A stretch of DNA of 64,000 bases from Vibrio zhugei (GTDB taxonomy: Bacteria; Pseudomonadota; Gammaproteobacteria; Enterobacterales; Vibrionaceae). This document shows positions 52,597 through 64,000 of the stretch, piece after piece. Both the position numbers and the translations under genes were made by a program. The DNA lies in contig NZ_CP033078.1 of the NCBI RefSeq assembly GCF_003716875.1, forward strand, positions 1,054,001 through 1,118,000, given 5' to 3'. The first letter of the stretch is position 1. Each line of letters starts with the position of its first letter. The notes under the pieces are model-generated. The model was not told where the DNA came from. It saw only the letters and a list, made by a program, of their open reading frames with translations, and did no database searches.

Positions 52597-53871
52597 ATGT
52601 TTCGTTCTATTTCGGATTCATCCGTTCAGCAAGACGCTGAAAATGTAATAAATGGTAAAGGGCGTGGGTTAGGTTGGATTGTGATGTTCGGTCCTGCGCT
52701 GATTGCTGCTGTCGCTTATGTTGACCCGGGTAACTTTGCGACCAATATAGAAGCCGGCGCTCGTTATGGGTATGCGCTGTTATGGGTCGTATTTGCTGCC
52801 AATATCATGGCCATGTTCATTCAAGGCCTATCTGCGCGTTTAGGGTTGGCCACCGGTAAAAACTTAGCGGAAGTGATTCGAGATCGATACCCTAAACCCG
52901 TAGTCTGGTTTTACTGGGTGCAAGCGGAACTGGTTGCGATTGCCACGGATTTAGCCGAGTTTCTAGGGGCCGCGCTGGCTTTCAATCTACTGTTTGATAT
53001 CCCAATGATATACGGCGCATTGCTCACTGGCCTGATTACGTACGCCGCTTTGTTGCTGCAGCAATTTGGTTTTCGCCTTATGGAAATCCTGATTGGTGCC
53101 ATGATTATGGCGATTGCAGGGGGCTTTGGCGTTGAGTTATTAATGAGTCAACCGGATGTGGCTGAGTTCAGTAAAGGGCTATTAATTCCCACTTTTCCAG
53201 ACACTTACGCGGTATATCTCGCGTCTGGTATTTTAGGGGCGACCATCATGCCACATGTGATTTACCTCCATTCCGCGTTAGCGCAAAATCGTCTTAAGGC
53301 GAAAAATGATGCAGAGCGGGATCGTATCGCCGCTTTCTACCGCTGGGATGTCATATTTGGAATGGCGTTGGCTGGCTTGGTGAATATTGCATTATTGGCT
53401 TTGGCGGCTTCCACCTTCCATGCCAGTGGACATCATGATGTCGCGACGATCTCGGAAAGCTATAAGCTTCTGAGTCCATTGATGGGCAGTGAAATGGCCA
53501 GCATTATATTTGGCGTTGGTTTGTTATTGGCTGGGCTTTCTTCCTCTGTTGTGGGGACGATGTCTGGGCAGGTTCTCATGCAAGGCTTTGTTCGTTTTAC
53601 TATCCCTATTGGGTTACGTCGTTTAATTACGATGATACCCGCACTCGCTGTGATTGTTTGGGGCGTCTCGGAGCAAAAAGCGTTAGTGGCCAGCCAAGTG
53701 GTGTTGAGTTTTGGTATTCCATTTGCTCTATTTCCATTAATCATGTTTACCGCCAATAAGCGCATCATGGGAACCATGGTCAATCGAGGCTGGGTCACCG
53801 TGGTAGGTGGCTTGATTTGTAGCCTGATTATTGGCTTAAATATTTATGTTATCTACTATTCTCTGGTGTGA
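52597..53871 (+). CDS. mntH: Mn2+/H+ symporter MntH (Nramp)
   Basis: 424 residues, eleven membrane segments. Nramp metal-site motif in helix 1 is DPGNFATNIEAG, and helix 6 MPHVIYLHSAL carries the second one (MPH). GLSSSVVGTMSGQVLMQGF is the conserved loop of the family. It imports manganese with protons. The ribosome binding site GGAGGTGGT precedes the ATG. mntR follows after 7 bases, so the transporter and its repressor are one operon under the palindrome at 52561-52580. Confidence 0.95.
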   Translation: MFRSISDSSVQQDAENVINGKGRGLGWIVMFGPALIAAVAYVDPGNFATNIEAGARYGYALLWVVFAANIMAMFIQGLSARLGLATGKNLAEVIRDRYPKPVVWFYWVQAELVAIATDLAEFLGAALAFNLLFDIPMIYGALLTGLITYAALLLQQFGFRLMEILIGAMIMAIAGGFGVELLMSQPDVAEFSKGLLIPTFPDTYAVYLASGILGATIMPHVIYLHSALAQNRLKAKNDAERDRIAAFYRWDVIFGMALAGLVNIALLALAASTFHASGHHDVATISESYKLLSPLMGSEMASIIFGVGLLLAGLSSSVVGTMSGQVLMQGFVRFTIPIGLRRLITMIPALAVIVWGVSEQKALVASQVVLSFGIPFALFPLIMFTANKRIMGTMVNRGWVTVVGGLICSLIIGLNIYVIYYSLV

Positions 53872-53878
53872 GTAAGCG

Positions 53879-54298
53879 ATGAATAAAACAAGACAGAGTG
53901 AGTATTTCAATAAAGTCAAAATGGATCATCAAAGTGAACTTGTTGAAGATTATGTAGAAGAGATCGCGGCGCTGTTTACTCAAAATAAGGAAGTACGCAG
54001 TACCGATCTTGCACAGCGCTTTGGTGTCAGTGCCGCTGCGGTTTCGAAAATGGTGCGGCGGCTGAATGAGCAAGGCTTAGTCACCTCATTGCCATACCGA
54101 GGCATCTTTCTCACTGAAGCGGGTCAAGAGCTTGCCGAAAAGGTCGCTTATCGCCATCAAGTGGTGTTGAAAACTTTGCGCAAGCTTGGCGTTCCAGAAG
54201 CGATAGCCCAAGCGGATACCGAGGGCATTGAACATCATTGCAGTGAAGAAACCGTGCAAGCGATGTGTGCTTTTTTAGAGAAAACTTCAGAACAATGA
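53879..54298 (+). CDS. mntR: Manganese-dependent repressor MntR
   Basis: DtxR-family metalloregulator, 139 residues. Winged HTH: EIAALFTQNKEVRSTDLAQ, then VSAAAVSKMVRRLNEQGLV, followed by the metal-binding dimer domain with HQVVLKTLRKLGVPEAIA, the Asp/Glu/His positions ADTEGIEHHCSEET and a short C-terminus. No SH3-like third domain, as in proteobacterial MntR. With Mn2+ bound it should repress the mntH-mntR operon. Starts 7 bases after mntH. Confidence 0.93.
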   Translation: MNKTRQSEYFNKVKMDHQSELVEDYVEEIAALFTQNKEVRSTDLAQRFGVSAAAVSKMVRRLNEQGLVTSLPYRGIFLTEAGQELAEKVAYRHQVVLKTLRKLGVPEAIAQADTEGIEHHCSEETVQAMCAFLEKTSEQ

Positions 54299-54398
54299 CC
54301 GCGTAATGATGAATATAATCGTCGCGCCAGTTGTATCTAGACAGGCTTGAGGTTTTGTAGCAAACTGAAATCACAATCAGACAAGGATGAGACAAAGA

Positions 54399-54779
54399 GT
54401 GTTTACTCATGTAATGCTTGGTGCGAATGACATCAATGAATCAAAAGCTTTCTACGATGCAACGATGGCGGAACTGGGTCATGCTCAGGGGCAAATTGAT
54501 GCACGTGGTCGTTGTTTTTATAAAACAGATACTGGCGTATTTGCTCTTTCTGTGCCTATCAATGGGGAACCGGCCACCCATGGTAATGGTATGACAATCG
54601 GCTTCCAAGCCAGCATTCAAGACGAAGTCGATGCATGGCATGCCGCGGGTCTTAAGAGTGGCGGTACTGCGTGTGAAGCGCCTCCAGGTATTCGTGATAA
54701 TGGCACGCGTCAACTCTACATCGCGTACTTACGTGATCCGGCCAATAATAAAATTTGCGCCGTTTTTCCACTCAGTTAA
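54399..54779 (+). CDS. VOC-family protein (glyoxalase/dioxygenase fold)
   Basis: 126 residues if started at GTG 54399 (MFTHVMLGANDI...); an ATG at 54387 overlaps its ribosome binding site AAGG and seems too close. The vicinal-oxygen-chelate fold has paired beta-alpha-beta-beta-beta units: FTHVMLGANDINESKAFYDA, GFQASIQDEVDAWHAAGLK, and RQLYIAYLRDPANNKICAVF. The metal ligand His is at the second unit start. Function in this family ranges from isomerase to resistance protein; the substrate cannot be told. Confidence 0.85.
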   Translation: MFTHVMLGANDINESKAFYDATMAELGHAQGQIDARGRCFYKTDTGVFALSVPINGEPATHGNGMTIGFQASIQDEVDAWHAAGLKSGGTACEAPPGIRDNGTRQLYIAYLRDPANNKICAVFPLS

Positions 54780-54808
54780 CGAGCCAGCTTCGGACAAGCG
54801 AATGAAAC

Positions 54809-54839
54809 AATGCCAGCGCATGCAATGCTGGCATTTTTT
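54809..54839 (+). terminator. Terminator after the VOC gene
   Basis: AATGCCAGC pairs with GCTGGCATT over a 9-base loop, then TTTTTT. Thirty bases after the stop. Confidence 0.9.
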
Positions 54840-55008
54840 ATGTCTGATTGGAGATGTTTTTGATTTTTTGTATCTGCATCACGCTTCCATCGCTTACGTG
54901 CTCACCGCGAAATTGAGGTATTATACAATGATGAATACTTGCCTAGCCGCAGCGTGGTGAGGTGTTAGATTGATATCGAGAACAAAAACGAACATAAGAG
55001 AGGGTTAA

Positions 55009-55362
55009 ATGGAGTGGTATTTATCAGTCATCAGGCAGTACTTTGTCTTCGACGGACGAGCGCGACGCAAACAGTACTGGATGTTTATGTTGATCAACTG
55101 CATTATTTTGATTGCACTGTACTCGTTAAATCAAATGGCTAGAACAGAAATGTTCACTTCCATCTATTCGTTATTTATATTTATTCCATCTTTGGCGTTA
55201 ACGGTGCGTCGCTTGCATGATACTGGCCGTTCGGGTTGGTGGTTTTTAGTCAGTTTTATTCCGTTTATCGGCTCGCTTATTTTGTTGTATTTTATGGTGA
55301 AAGATAGCGTTCCTGGTACGAACGAATTCGGTCCTAATCCCAAAGAAACACTGAGCCTGTAA
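55009..55362 (+). CDS. DUF805 inner-membrane protein
   Basis: 117 residues, three to four membrane segments. Family marks: YFVFDGRARRKQYWMFMLIN near the N-terminus, and PSLALTVRRLHDTGRSGWW in the middle, followed by VPGTNEFGPNP. E. coli members are YhaH and YhaI. The function is not known. Monocistronic, with ribosome binding site AGAGAGGG before the ATG and a strong terminator behind. Confidence 0.92.
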   Translation: MEWYLSVIRQYFVFDGRARRKQYWMFMLINCIILIALYSLNQMARTEMFTSIYSLFIFIPSLALTVRRLHDTGRSGWWFLVSFIPFIGSLILLYFMVKDSVPGTNEFGPNPKETLSL

Positions 55363-55384
55363 TTGGTTAAAGGCTAGTCACGTA

Positions 55385-55434
55385 AGCCCCTATGGATTGT
55401 GTCTCTGGCCACAATCCATGGGGGCTATTTTTTT
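55385..55434 (+). terminator. Terminator after the DUF805 gene
   Basis: AGCCCCTATGGATTGTG pairs with CACAATCCATGGGGGCT (one T-G pair), a 17-bp stem with an 8-base loop, followed by ATTTTTTT. Confidence 0.93.
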
Positions 55435-55623
55435 CCCTTATCCTCGCATACTTGTTCCGCCTAATAGCCTGATGGTGAGGTGTTAACGATTACACATATC
55501 TGAATGCTGAGTCGATGTGTGAGATTATGAACGCTAGTTCAGTATAGGAAAACCGCTTTAATCTCCTGTAAAAATAGGCTTTATTGAAAAATTGTGAGCC
55601 AATACGGATTTATGGATATCGAG

Positions 55624-55637
55624 TGTAAACGTTTCCA
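55624..55637. promoter_or_regulatory. LacI/GalR-type operator before the galactoside operon
   Basis: TGTAAACGTTTCCA holds the central AAACGTTT palindrome with CG centre that LacI/GalR proteins bind (GTAAACGTTTCC). It lies 85-98 bases before the melB-type ATG. The regulator itself is not in this window. Confidence 0.65.
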
Positions 55638-55721
55638 ATGTTAATGGCATGATCACAGATTTCTGTTATGAGATTTTTATAATACGCGTAAATATAACAA
55701 ATCTCATAAGGTCCAAAAGCC

Positions 55722-57095
55722 ATGAACCCTACAATTAAAGTTCCCCTAAAGACCAAGCTGTCCTACGGATTGGGCGCATTCGGTAAAGATTTAGCGTGTG
55801 CACCTATCTATATCTTTTTAATGTTCTATTTCACCGATGTGGTTGGTTTACCTGCCGCTTATGTGGGCAGTATCTTTTTGGCTGCACGCATCTTTGATGC
55901 GATTACCGATCCTATGATGGGCGTTGTCGTGGATAACACCCGTTCACGTTTTGGTAAGTTTCGTCCATGGATCGTCATCGGCACATTGATCAACGCGGTC
56001 GTTCTCATTGCTTTATTCAGTTCTCATCACTTTTCAGGAACGAATGCGTATGTTTACGCTGCCGCTATTTATATTATTTGGGGATTAACCTATACCATTA
56101 TGGATATTCCCTTTTGGTCAATGGTCCCTGCGATTTCAGATTCGCGTTCTGAGCGCGAAAAACTGGTGGTGTGGCCGCGTTTATTTGCCAGCTTCGCTTG
56201 GTTTATCACTGGGAGTTACGGCTTAGCGATCGTGAAAGATTTGGGCGATGGCGACCAAGGACAAGGCTTTTTCTATGCCGCTTGTATTATCACTATCTTT
56301 TTCATTTTAAGTGCATTTATTACCTTCAAAAATGTCAAAGAAAAAGTGCAAGTCTCTGTCTTTGAAGAAAAATTCTCGTTGAAAGAAACGTTTACCATTA
56401 TTGGGAAAAACGATCAGTTAAAGGCCTTGATTGGTACCGTGCTGTGTTTTCAGATTGCCAACTTATTGGTCGGCGGTTTTGCCATTTATTATTTTACGTA
56501 CGCGATGGGGGATGAAAGCCTATTCCCGAAATACATGATGATTGCGGGTGGTGCGGAAGTCGCAGGGGTCTTTTTATTCCCTAAACTGGCTTCTATCCTT
56601 CCTCGTAAAAATCTGTGGGTGATTGCGTGTGGCTTACCGATCTTCTCTTGTATTGTGCTGGTTATCATGGGGGTTCTTGCCCCAGGGAATACCCTCTTGA
56701 TTGGTTTATCTGGTGCTGCAATTAAATTTGGCGTAGGGATTGCTAATGCGTTGCAAACCGTGATGTTAGCCGATGTGGTGGATTACGGTGAGCATAAAAT
56801 TGGTCGACGTACTGAAAGCGTCATTTTTTCTGTACAAACCATGTTAGTGAAATTTGCGGGAGCCGCGGGAGCGTTTATCGTTGGTATTGGCTTATCCGCC
56901 ATTGGCTATGTTCCGAATGTGCAGCAGACAGACAGCACTATTTTCGGATTAAACATGATGATGGTAGGGCTGCCGATTCTACTGATGTTACTCAGTGCCA
57001 TCATTTATAAACGCTACTATTTCCTTCATGAAGGGTTTACCCCGCCAGAGAATACGGAGGCTTCTTCATCGTCGTTACGCTCAGTGACGGACTAG
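55722..57095 (+). CDS. MelB-type Na+/galactoside symporter (GPH family)
   Basis: 457 residues, twelve membrane segments, as in E. coli MelB (473) and lactose permeases of the GPH family. Cation-site Asp pair in RIFDAITDPMMG near residue 57, RSRFGKFRPWI loop typical of the family, and DVVDYGEHKIGRRTESV late in the protein. Imports a galactoside with Na+ or H+. It is the first gene of an operon with lacZ and a GH36 alpha-galactosidase, so lactose- or raffinose/melibiose-type sugars are expected. A hairpin separates it from lacZ by 92 bases. Confidence 0.92.
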   Translation: MNPTIKVPLKTKLSYGLGAFGKDLACAPIYIFLMFYFTDVVGLPAAYVGSIFLAARIFDAITDPMMGVVVDNTRSRFGKFRPWIVIGTLINAVVLIALFSSHHFSGTNAYVYAAAIYIIWGLTYTIMDIPFWSMVPAISDSRSEREKLVVWPRLFASFAWFITGSYGLAIVKDLGDGDQGQGFFYAACIITIFFILSAFITFKNVKEKVQVSVFEEKFSLKETFTIIGKNDQLKALIGTVLCFQIANLLVGGFAIYYFTYAMGDESLFPKYMMIAGGAEVAGVFLFPKLASILPRKNLWVIACGLPIFSCIVLVIMGVLAPGNTLLIGLSGAAIKFGVGIANALQTVMLADVVDYGEHKIGRRTESVIFSVQTMLVKFAGAAGAFIVGIGLSAIGYVPNVQQTDSTIFGLNMMMVGLPILLMLLSAIIYKRYYFLHEGFTPPENTEASSSSLRSVTD

Positions 57096-57145
57096 TTGCC
57101 ACCCTAATGAACACGCGTTTTATCATTAATTACGAATGAATTTTT

Positions 57146-57169
57146 AAGGGGGCGTAGTCCCCCTTTTAG
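57146..57169 (+). terminator. Hairpin between the symporter gene and lacZ
   Basis: AAGGGGG pairs with CCCCCTT over a 6-base loop, with only TTA after it. It may stop part of the transcripts, or protect the upstream mRNA end, giving less lacZ than symporter. Confidence 0.5.
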
Positions 57170-60268
<3,099 letters not shown>

Positions 60269-62392
60269 ATGGACACCAAGTTTTACCAACTGAAAGGCAC
60301 GCATTCTCAGTTATTGATACACGTGGGTGACGTGGCGGAAATTGTCTATTACGGGCAAGCACTGAGCAATGACGTGCAAGATGCTGATGCGCTTGCCGCG
60401 TTGCTGCGTCCTATTCCGTATGGCCGCTTGGATGATGATATCCCCGTGTCTCTTAATCCGCAGCTTGCCCGAGGTAATTTTGGCTCTCCTGGCGTTGAAG
60501 GGCATCGAAATGGTCGACATTGGGCGCCGGAATTCATCATTCAAGCCGTGCATCATTCGGAACAACAATTGTGCATTGAAAGTCAAGATGACCGAGCTCA
60601 ACTTCGCTTATCGGTGACTGTGCAGATCGACGCGCATGACGTACTGCAAATGCATCAGACATTAACCAACATAGGGGAGTCGGGTTATAGCGTCACACGG
60701 TTGGCGAATACCATGACATTACCGGAACGGGCAGGTGAAGTGCTGTCTTATTATGGACGTTGGGTCAAAGAGTTTCAGCAAACACGCACCACATTGTCGG
60801 CGGGTGGATTTATTCAAGAGAATCGCCGCGGGCGTACTTCGCACGAACATTATCCTGCCTTAATGGTCGGGCCTTGCGGCTTTGCTGAAGAGACGGGTGA
60901 GGTGTGGGGGGCCCATCTTGCCTGGAGTGGTAACCATCGTATGCGAGTCGATGTCAAAGCCGATGGTCGGCGAGTTCTGCAAGCGGAAGCCTTATACTTG
61001 CCCGGAGAAACATACCTAGCCGCTCATGCCAGTCTAACGACGCCAACGCTTTATATGGGTTATAGCGCTGCGGGGCTCAATGGTATGAGTCAGCAATTTC
61101 ATCGCCATGTGAGACAAGACATCTTACAGCAACGAGTCAGTAAACCGCGTCCGGTGCATTTGAATACTTGGGAAGGGATCTACTTTGGCCATGATCCAAA
61201 CTATATTATGGCGATGGCTACCGAAGCCGCAGACATTGGGGTTGAACGCTTTATTATCGATGACGGTTGGTTTCGTGGCCGCGATGATGATACCTCATCG
61301 CTTGGGGATTGGTTCATCGATGAAGGCAAATATCCGCAAGGCTTGCGTCCGGTGATCGACCATGTTCATGGGTTAGGCATGGAGTTTGGGTTGTGGTTTG
61401 AGCCAGAAATGGTGAATCCTCATTCTGATCTATACCGCCGTTGTCCTGATTGGGTATTAGGAGTGGACGGTTATCAGCCGCCCACGGGTCGTCATCAATA
61501 TACGTTGGATTTACAAAACCCTGCAGTATTTGATTATTTATACGAACGTCTTGACCATTTTTTATCAACCTATCCCATTGATTATATTAAGTGGGATATG
61601 AACCGAGAGATCGTGCAACCAGGGCATGATGGAATGGCATCTGGGGTGGAGCAAGTACGTGCGTATTATGCCTTGCTTGACAAGCTGGTCTTGGCGCATC
61701 CACAGGTTGAGATTGAATCTTGTGCGGCTGGTGGCGGTCGTATTGATTATGAAGTGTTAAAACGAACGCATCGTTTTTGGACATCGGATAATAATGATGC
61801 GCTAGAGCGACAACAAATTCAAAAAGGGTTTAGTTACTTTTTCCCACCAGAAGTGATGGGGTCACATATTGGGGCCACGCGCAGCCACTCGACACGACGT
61901 ACCCACAGTATGTCATTACGTGGTATTTCAGCCATTTTTGGCCATATGGGGTTGGAGTTGGACCCGGTTCAAGCCTCGAGTGAAGAGAAAGCCGCGTTTC
62001 GTCAGTATGTGACGTTGCATAAACAATGGCGTTCGTTATTACACAACGGAATAACCTGTCGCCTGACACTGGATGATCATCAACAGCAGGGGCTCGCGGT
62101 GTTATCCGATGACCAAAGCCAAGCACTGGTGATGGTTGCCCAATTGGGGATGAGTACCTATTCCTTGGCTGGGCGGCTGCGTATTCCTGGTTTGGATCCG
62201 GCGCGTGACTATCATATTGAATTGATTGATGCGCCTCCAGAGCTTCATGAGATCGTTAATCGCCAACCAAGTTGGACTCGTGAACCGCTGACGTTAAGTG
62301 GTGAGTGGCTTGCGAAAGCGGGAATCGCGATGCCATTGCTCGATCCTGAAACGGCCATATTGATTGAGATTCGGCAAGCGGAGTGCCATTAA
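60269..62392 (+). CDS. Alpha-galactosidase, GH36
   Basis: 707 residues, the size of RafA-type tetrameric alpha-galactosidases. Nucleophile Asp in DYIKWDMNREIVQPG near residue 447, acid/base Asp in RFWTSDNNDALERQQIQ near residue 510, CAAGGGRIDYEVL before it, and substrate-binding LNTWEGIYFGHDP and IDDGWFRGRDDD. It releases terminal alpha-galactose from melibiose or raffinose-type sugars. The ATG directly follows the lacZ stop; AAGGA at 60256-60260 lies inside the lacZ end, so the two are translationally coupled. Confidence 0.95.
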   Translation: MDTKFYQLKGTHSQLLIHVGDVAEIVYYGQALSNDVQDADALAALLRPIPYGRLDDDIPVSLNPQLARGNFGSPGVEGHRNGRHWAPEFIIQAVHHSEQQLCIESQDDRAQLRLSVTVQIDAHDVLQMHQTLTNIGESGYSVTRLANTMTLPERAGEVLSYYGRWVKEFQQTRTTLSAGGFIQENRRGRTSHEHYPALMVGPCGFAEETGEVWGAHLAWSGNHRMRVDVKADGRRVLQAEALYLPGETYLAAHASLTTPTLYMGYSAAGLNGMSQQFHRHVRQDILQQRVSKPRPVHLNTWEGIYFGHDPNYIMAMATEAADIGVERFIIDDGWFRGRDDDTSSLGDWFIDEGKYPQGLRPVIDHVHGLGMEFGLWFEPEMVNPHSDLYRRCPDWVLGVDGYQPPTGRHQYTLDLQNPAVFDYLYERLDHFLSTYPIDYIKWDMNREIVQPGHDGMASGVEQVRAYYALLDKLVLAHPQVEIESCAAGGGRIDYEVLKRTHRFWTSDNNDALERQQIQKGFSYFFPPEVMGSHIGATRSHSTRRTHSMSLRGISAIFGHMGLELDPVQASSEEKAAFRQYVTLHKQWRSLLHNGITCRLTLDDHQQQGLAVLSDDQSQALVMVAQLGMSTYSLAGRLRIPGLDPARDYHIELIDAPPELHEIVNRQPSWTREPLTLSGEWLAKAGIAMPLLDPETAILIEIRQAECH

Positions 62393-62432
62393 TCGTCTTG
62401 GTATTTGCGCAGAGTGAAAGTCAATGTGAGAG

Positions 62433-62465
62433 AAAGGCGGGGCCAGATGGCTCCGCCTTTTTATT
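62433..62465 (+). terminator. Terminator of the galactoside operon
   Basis: AAAGGCGGGGCC pairs with GGCTCCGCCTTT (one G-T pair) around AGAT, followed by TTATT. Good stem, moderate T-run. Confidence 0.87.
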
Positions 62466-62491
62466 GATGTGATGCAAGGACGTTTGGGGGA

Positions 62492-63616
62492 TTATAATTG
62501 ATCCACAACGTGTAAAATGGCGGCCAGAGTATCTTCCCCGAACGCCACACTGCGCTCCGGGCTCCATCCATATAGCTCATCAGGGTGTTGTGCGTTGTCT
62601 TTGAATGGCATTTCGATGGTATAGGCAAGGGTTTTAAAGCGTTCGCCCACCCATTTAGACCCCACGGTCAGATTGGCAGTACCCAGTGCGTTTTTATCAT
62701 AGCCATGTTGATCTTGAAACTCGGGGGTGATCGTCATTAAGGCTTGCTTAAACTGGTCCTCAAGCTTGGCAATATGCTCATTGTAACTCGGGATACCTTC
62801 TCCGCCGGCGACAAAATTATACGGCAAGGCTTCGTCTCCATGAATATCAAGAAACATATCCAAACCCGTTTGTTCCATACGTTCACGAACGTAAAACACT
62901 TCTGGGCTGCGTTCTGGCGTCGGTGTCTGCCATTCTCGATTTAAATTCACTCCAATCGCATTCGTGCGCAGGTGTCCGCGAATACTGCCATCGGGGTTCA
63001 TGTTGGGGACTAGATAGAAGGTCGCTTTATTTAATAAGGCGCGAGCTACTGTATCGGTATCATCCAGTAACCGTTCAATGAAGCCTTCCATAAACCATTC
63101 TGCCATGCTCTCACCAGGATGCTGGCGAGCGGTAATCCAAATGCGTTTTTTATCGTCGCTTGGTTCGCCAATCGTTAATAAACTCATATCATTGCCGTCT
63201 AATGTGTGCCCTAGCGTTTCAAGGCGGCATAGATAATGGGTTTGTGCTTGGTGGAGCAAGTCGAGATGGCGTTGATAGGAATAAGGGGCAAAGTACGCGA
63301 AATACATGGAATCGCATTCAGGAATGGCCGTGAAACTTAAGGTATCCCCGTCAAATTCTGAGGGAATACGAAACCATTCTTGTCGATCGTAAGAAGCCAC
63401 AACATCGTATCCTTGCCAACCTTCTGGATAGGCCGAGTCTTTCAGGTGTTTAATCTTAAATGCATGAGGCTGTTGAGGCTCGCTTTCTAAGCGAAAGTGA
63501 AACCATTGTGCAAACTCGGATTGATTATCTTTTGGAATGGACAATTGAATGTCGTCGCGAGATTCTGCTTGGATTACGTGAATGTTACCACTATCAAAAT
63601 TGCTGAATATTTTCAT
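62492..63616 (-). CDS. M14-type zinc carboxypeptidase (cytosolic carboxypeptidase-like)
   Basis: 374 residues. N-terminal beta-sandwich domain of about 130 residues (FDSGNIHVIQAESRDD, FAQWFHFRLE) typical of cytosolic-type carboxypeptidases, then the M14 domain: zinc ligands His and Glu in RQHPGESMAEWF, His in FLDIHGDEALPYNF, Arg/Asn in VNLNREW, and the catalytic Glu in YTIEMPFKD. No signal peptide, so cytoplasmic. Related proteins remove C-terminal amino acids such as glutamate or process peptides; the substrate is not known. ATG at 63616 chosen (MKIFSNF); a GTG at 63622 is in frame. Monocistronic, convergent with the galactoside operon. Confidence 0.9.
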   Translation of the reverse strand: MKIFSNFDSGNIHVIQAESRDDIQLSIPKDNQSEFAQWFHFRLESEPQQPHAFKIKHLKDSAYPEGWQGYDVVASYDRQEWFRIPSEFDGDTLSFTAIPECDSMYFAYFAPYSYQRHLDLLHQAQTHYLCRLETLGHTLDGNDMSLLTIGEPSDDKKRIWITARQHPGESMAEWFMEGFIERLLDDTDTVARALLNKATFYLVPNMNPDGSIRGHLRTNAIGVNLNREWQTPTPERSPEVFYVRERMEQTGLDMFLDIHGDEALPYNFVAGGEGIPSYNEHIAKLEDQFKQALMTITPEFQDQHGYDKNALGTANLTVGSKWVGERFKTLAYTIEMPFKDNAQHPDELYGWSPERSVAFGEDTLAAILHVVDQL

Positions 63617-63851
63617 GAGCACGAATTAGGTTGATGGGTGTAATGAGACGATAGCAAGTTTAAGCTGGGAAGAAAAGTGAGAGGACAATGGCTAGGGACC
63701 TCGCGTTCTGAGCGGTTTGCTCATTAACTCCATGATATAAAAGACGGTTATAGCGACTCTCAGTTATGTAGTTTTATGCATATGGTTGCTTTTCTGCTAA
63801 AGTTAACGGGCAGCATCACGCGATACTGTTTCAGCGATGATTGGAGGTTAT

Positions 63852-64000
63852 GTGTTCAGGGAACGGGTGTATTGGACGTTTATTACGTATTTCATAGTGT
63901 TTGGTGTTTTTGTACTGTCGGTTTCCTTGTTCATTTTTGACAATTTTTTTGATGATCTTGAAGAAAAATCGATTATTGAAAGCACGCATTTTCAACAGCA
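63852..64000 (+). CDS. N-terminus of a probable membrane sensor (histidine kinase-like), cut by the window end
   Basis: GTG at 63852 with GGAGG at 63843-63847. The 49 visible codons encode VFRERVYWTF, one transmembrane helix (ITYFIVFGVFVLSVSLFIF) and the acidic start of a periplasmic part (DNFFDDLEEKSIIEST). This start is typical of sensor histidine kinases, but the rest is outside the window, so other membrane sensors are possible. An ATG at 63850 in another frame stops after 15 codons. Confidence 0.55.
   Translation, partial: MFRERVYWTFITYFIVFGVFVLSVSLFIFDNFFDDLEEKSIIESTHFQQ

Overview
The window reads as chromosomal DNA of a Vibrionaceae-type gammaproteobacterium. The evidence is gene content and order: a menFDHBCE operon in enterobacterial order, a glpF-glpK / glpR / glpD cluster, tesB - alkyltransferase-like gene - 4.5S RNA in the neighbourhood known from E. 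coli (tesB-ybaY-ffs-ybaZ), a Zur-box/folE2 pair, mntH-mntR, and many c-di-GMP proteins. No species can be named from the sequence alone.

Layout. 0-7.4 kb: menaquinone biosynthesis, six genes that mostly overlap. 7.4-12.2 kb: a YeiH-type membrane protein, a transporter-acyltransferase fusion with its TetR regulator, and a Tim44-domain protein. 12.3-26.8 kb: the plastic part, with three unrelated insertion sequences. An IS4-family copy sits in the loop of an old terminator. An IS1634-family copy splits a periplasmic-binding/GGDEF-like sensor gene. An IS30-family copy has removed the 5' end of tctC. Between them lie an NlpE-like lipoprotein, an Lrp regulator, tesB, the alkyltransferase-like gene, 4.5S RNA, a DASS transporter and tctBA. 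26.9-33.9 kb: a LamB-type porin, cytochrome b561, an unrecognised 283-aa protein with an HExxH motif, a short-chain dehydrogenase, a GH51 arabinofuranosidase carrying a 27-bp tandem duplication, a 19-aa hydrophobic peptide gene and aphA. 34-39.4 kb: glycerol uptake and catabolism. 39.5-51.3 kb: zinc-responsive folE2, an OmpA-like lipoprotein, EAL, MHYT-like/PAS and GGDEF-EAL proteins, an old-yellow-enzyme, mqo, an ScsD-like thioredoxin and a DUF481 protein. 51.4-55.4 kb: a CxxC protein, MarR, mntH-mntR, a VOC protein and a DUF805 protein. 55.6-62.4 kb: a galactoside operon of MelB-type symporter, LacZ and GH36 alpha-galactosidase behind a LacI-type operator. 62.4-64 kb: an M14 carboxypeptidase and the start of a probable sensor kinase that runs off the end.

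Together the genes describe a respiratory, sugar- and glycerol-using cell: menaquinone and malate:quinone oxidoreductase feed the electron chain, GlpFKD channel glycerol to it, and the beta/alpha-galactosidase operon and arabinofuranosidase use plant-type sugars. Metal supply is visible in the Zur-type and MntR-type palindromes. I did not find a clear new multi-gene defence or biosynthetic system. The best leads for something undescribed are the HExxH membrane protein (29324-30175), the 19-aa hydrophobic peptide (33023-33082), the CxxC/His-rich protein (51378-51689) and the sensor-like MHYT/PAS protein without an output domain (46458-47612).
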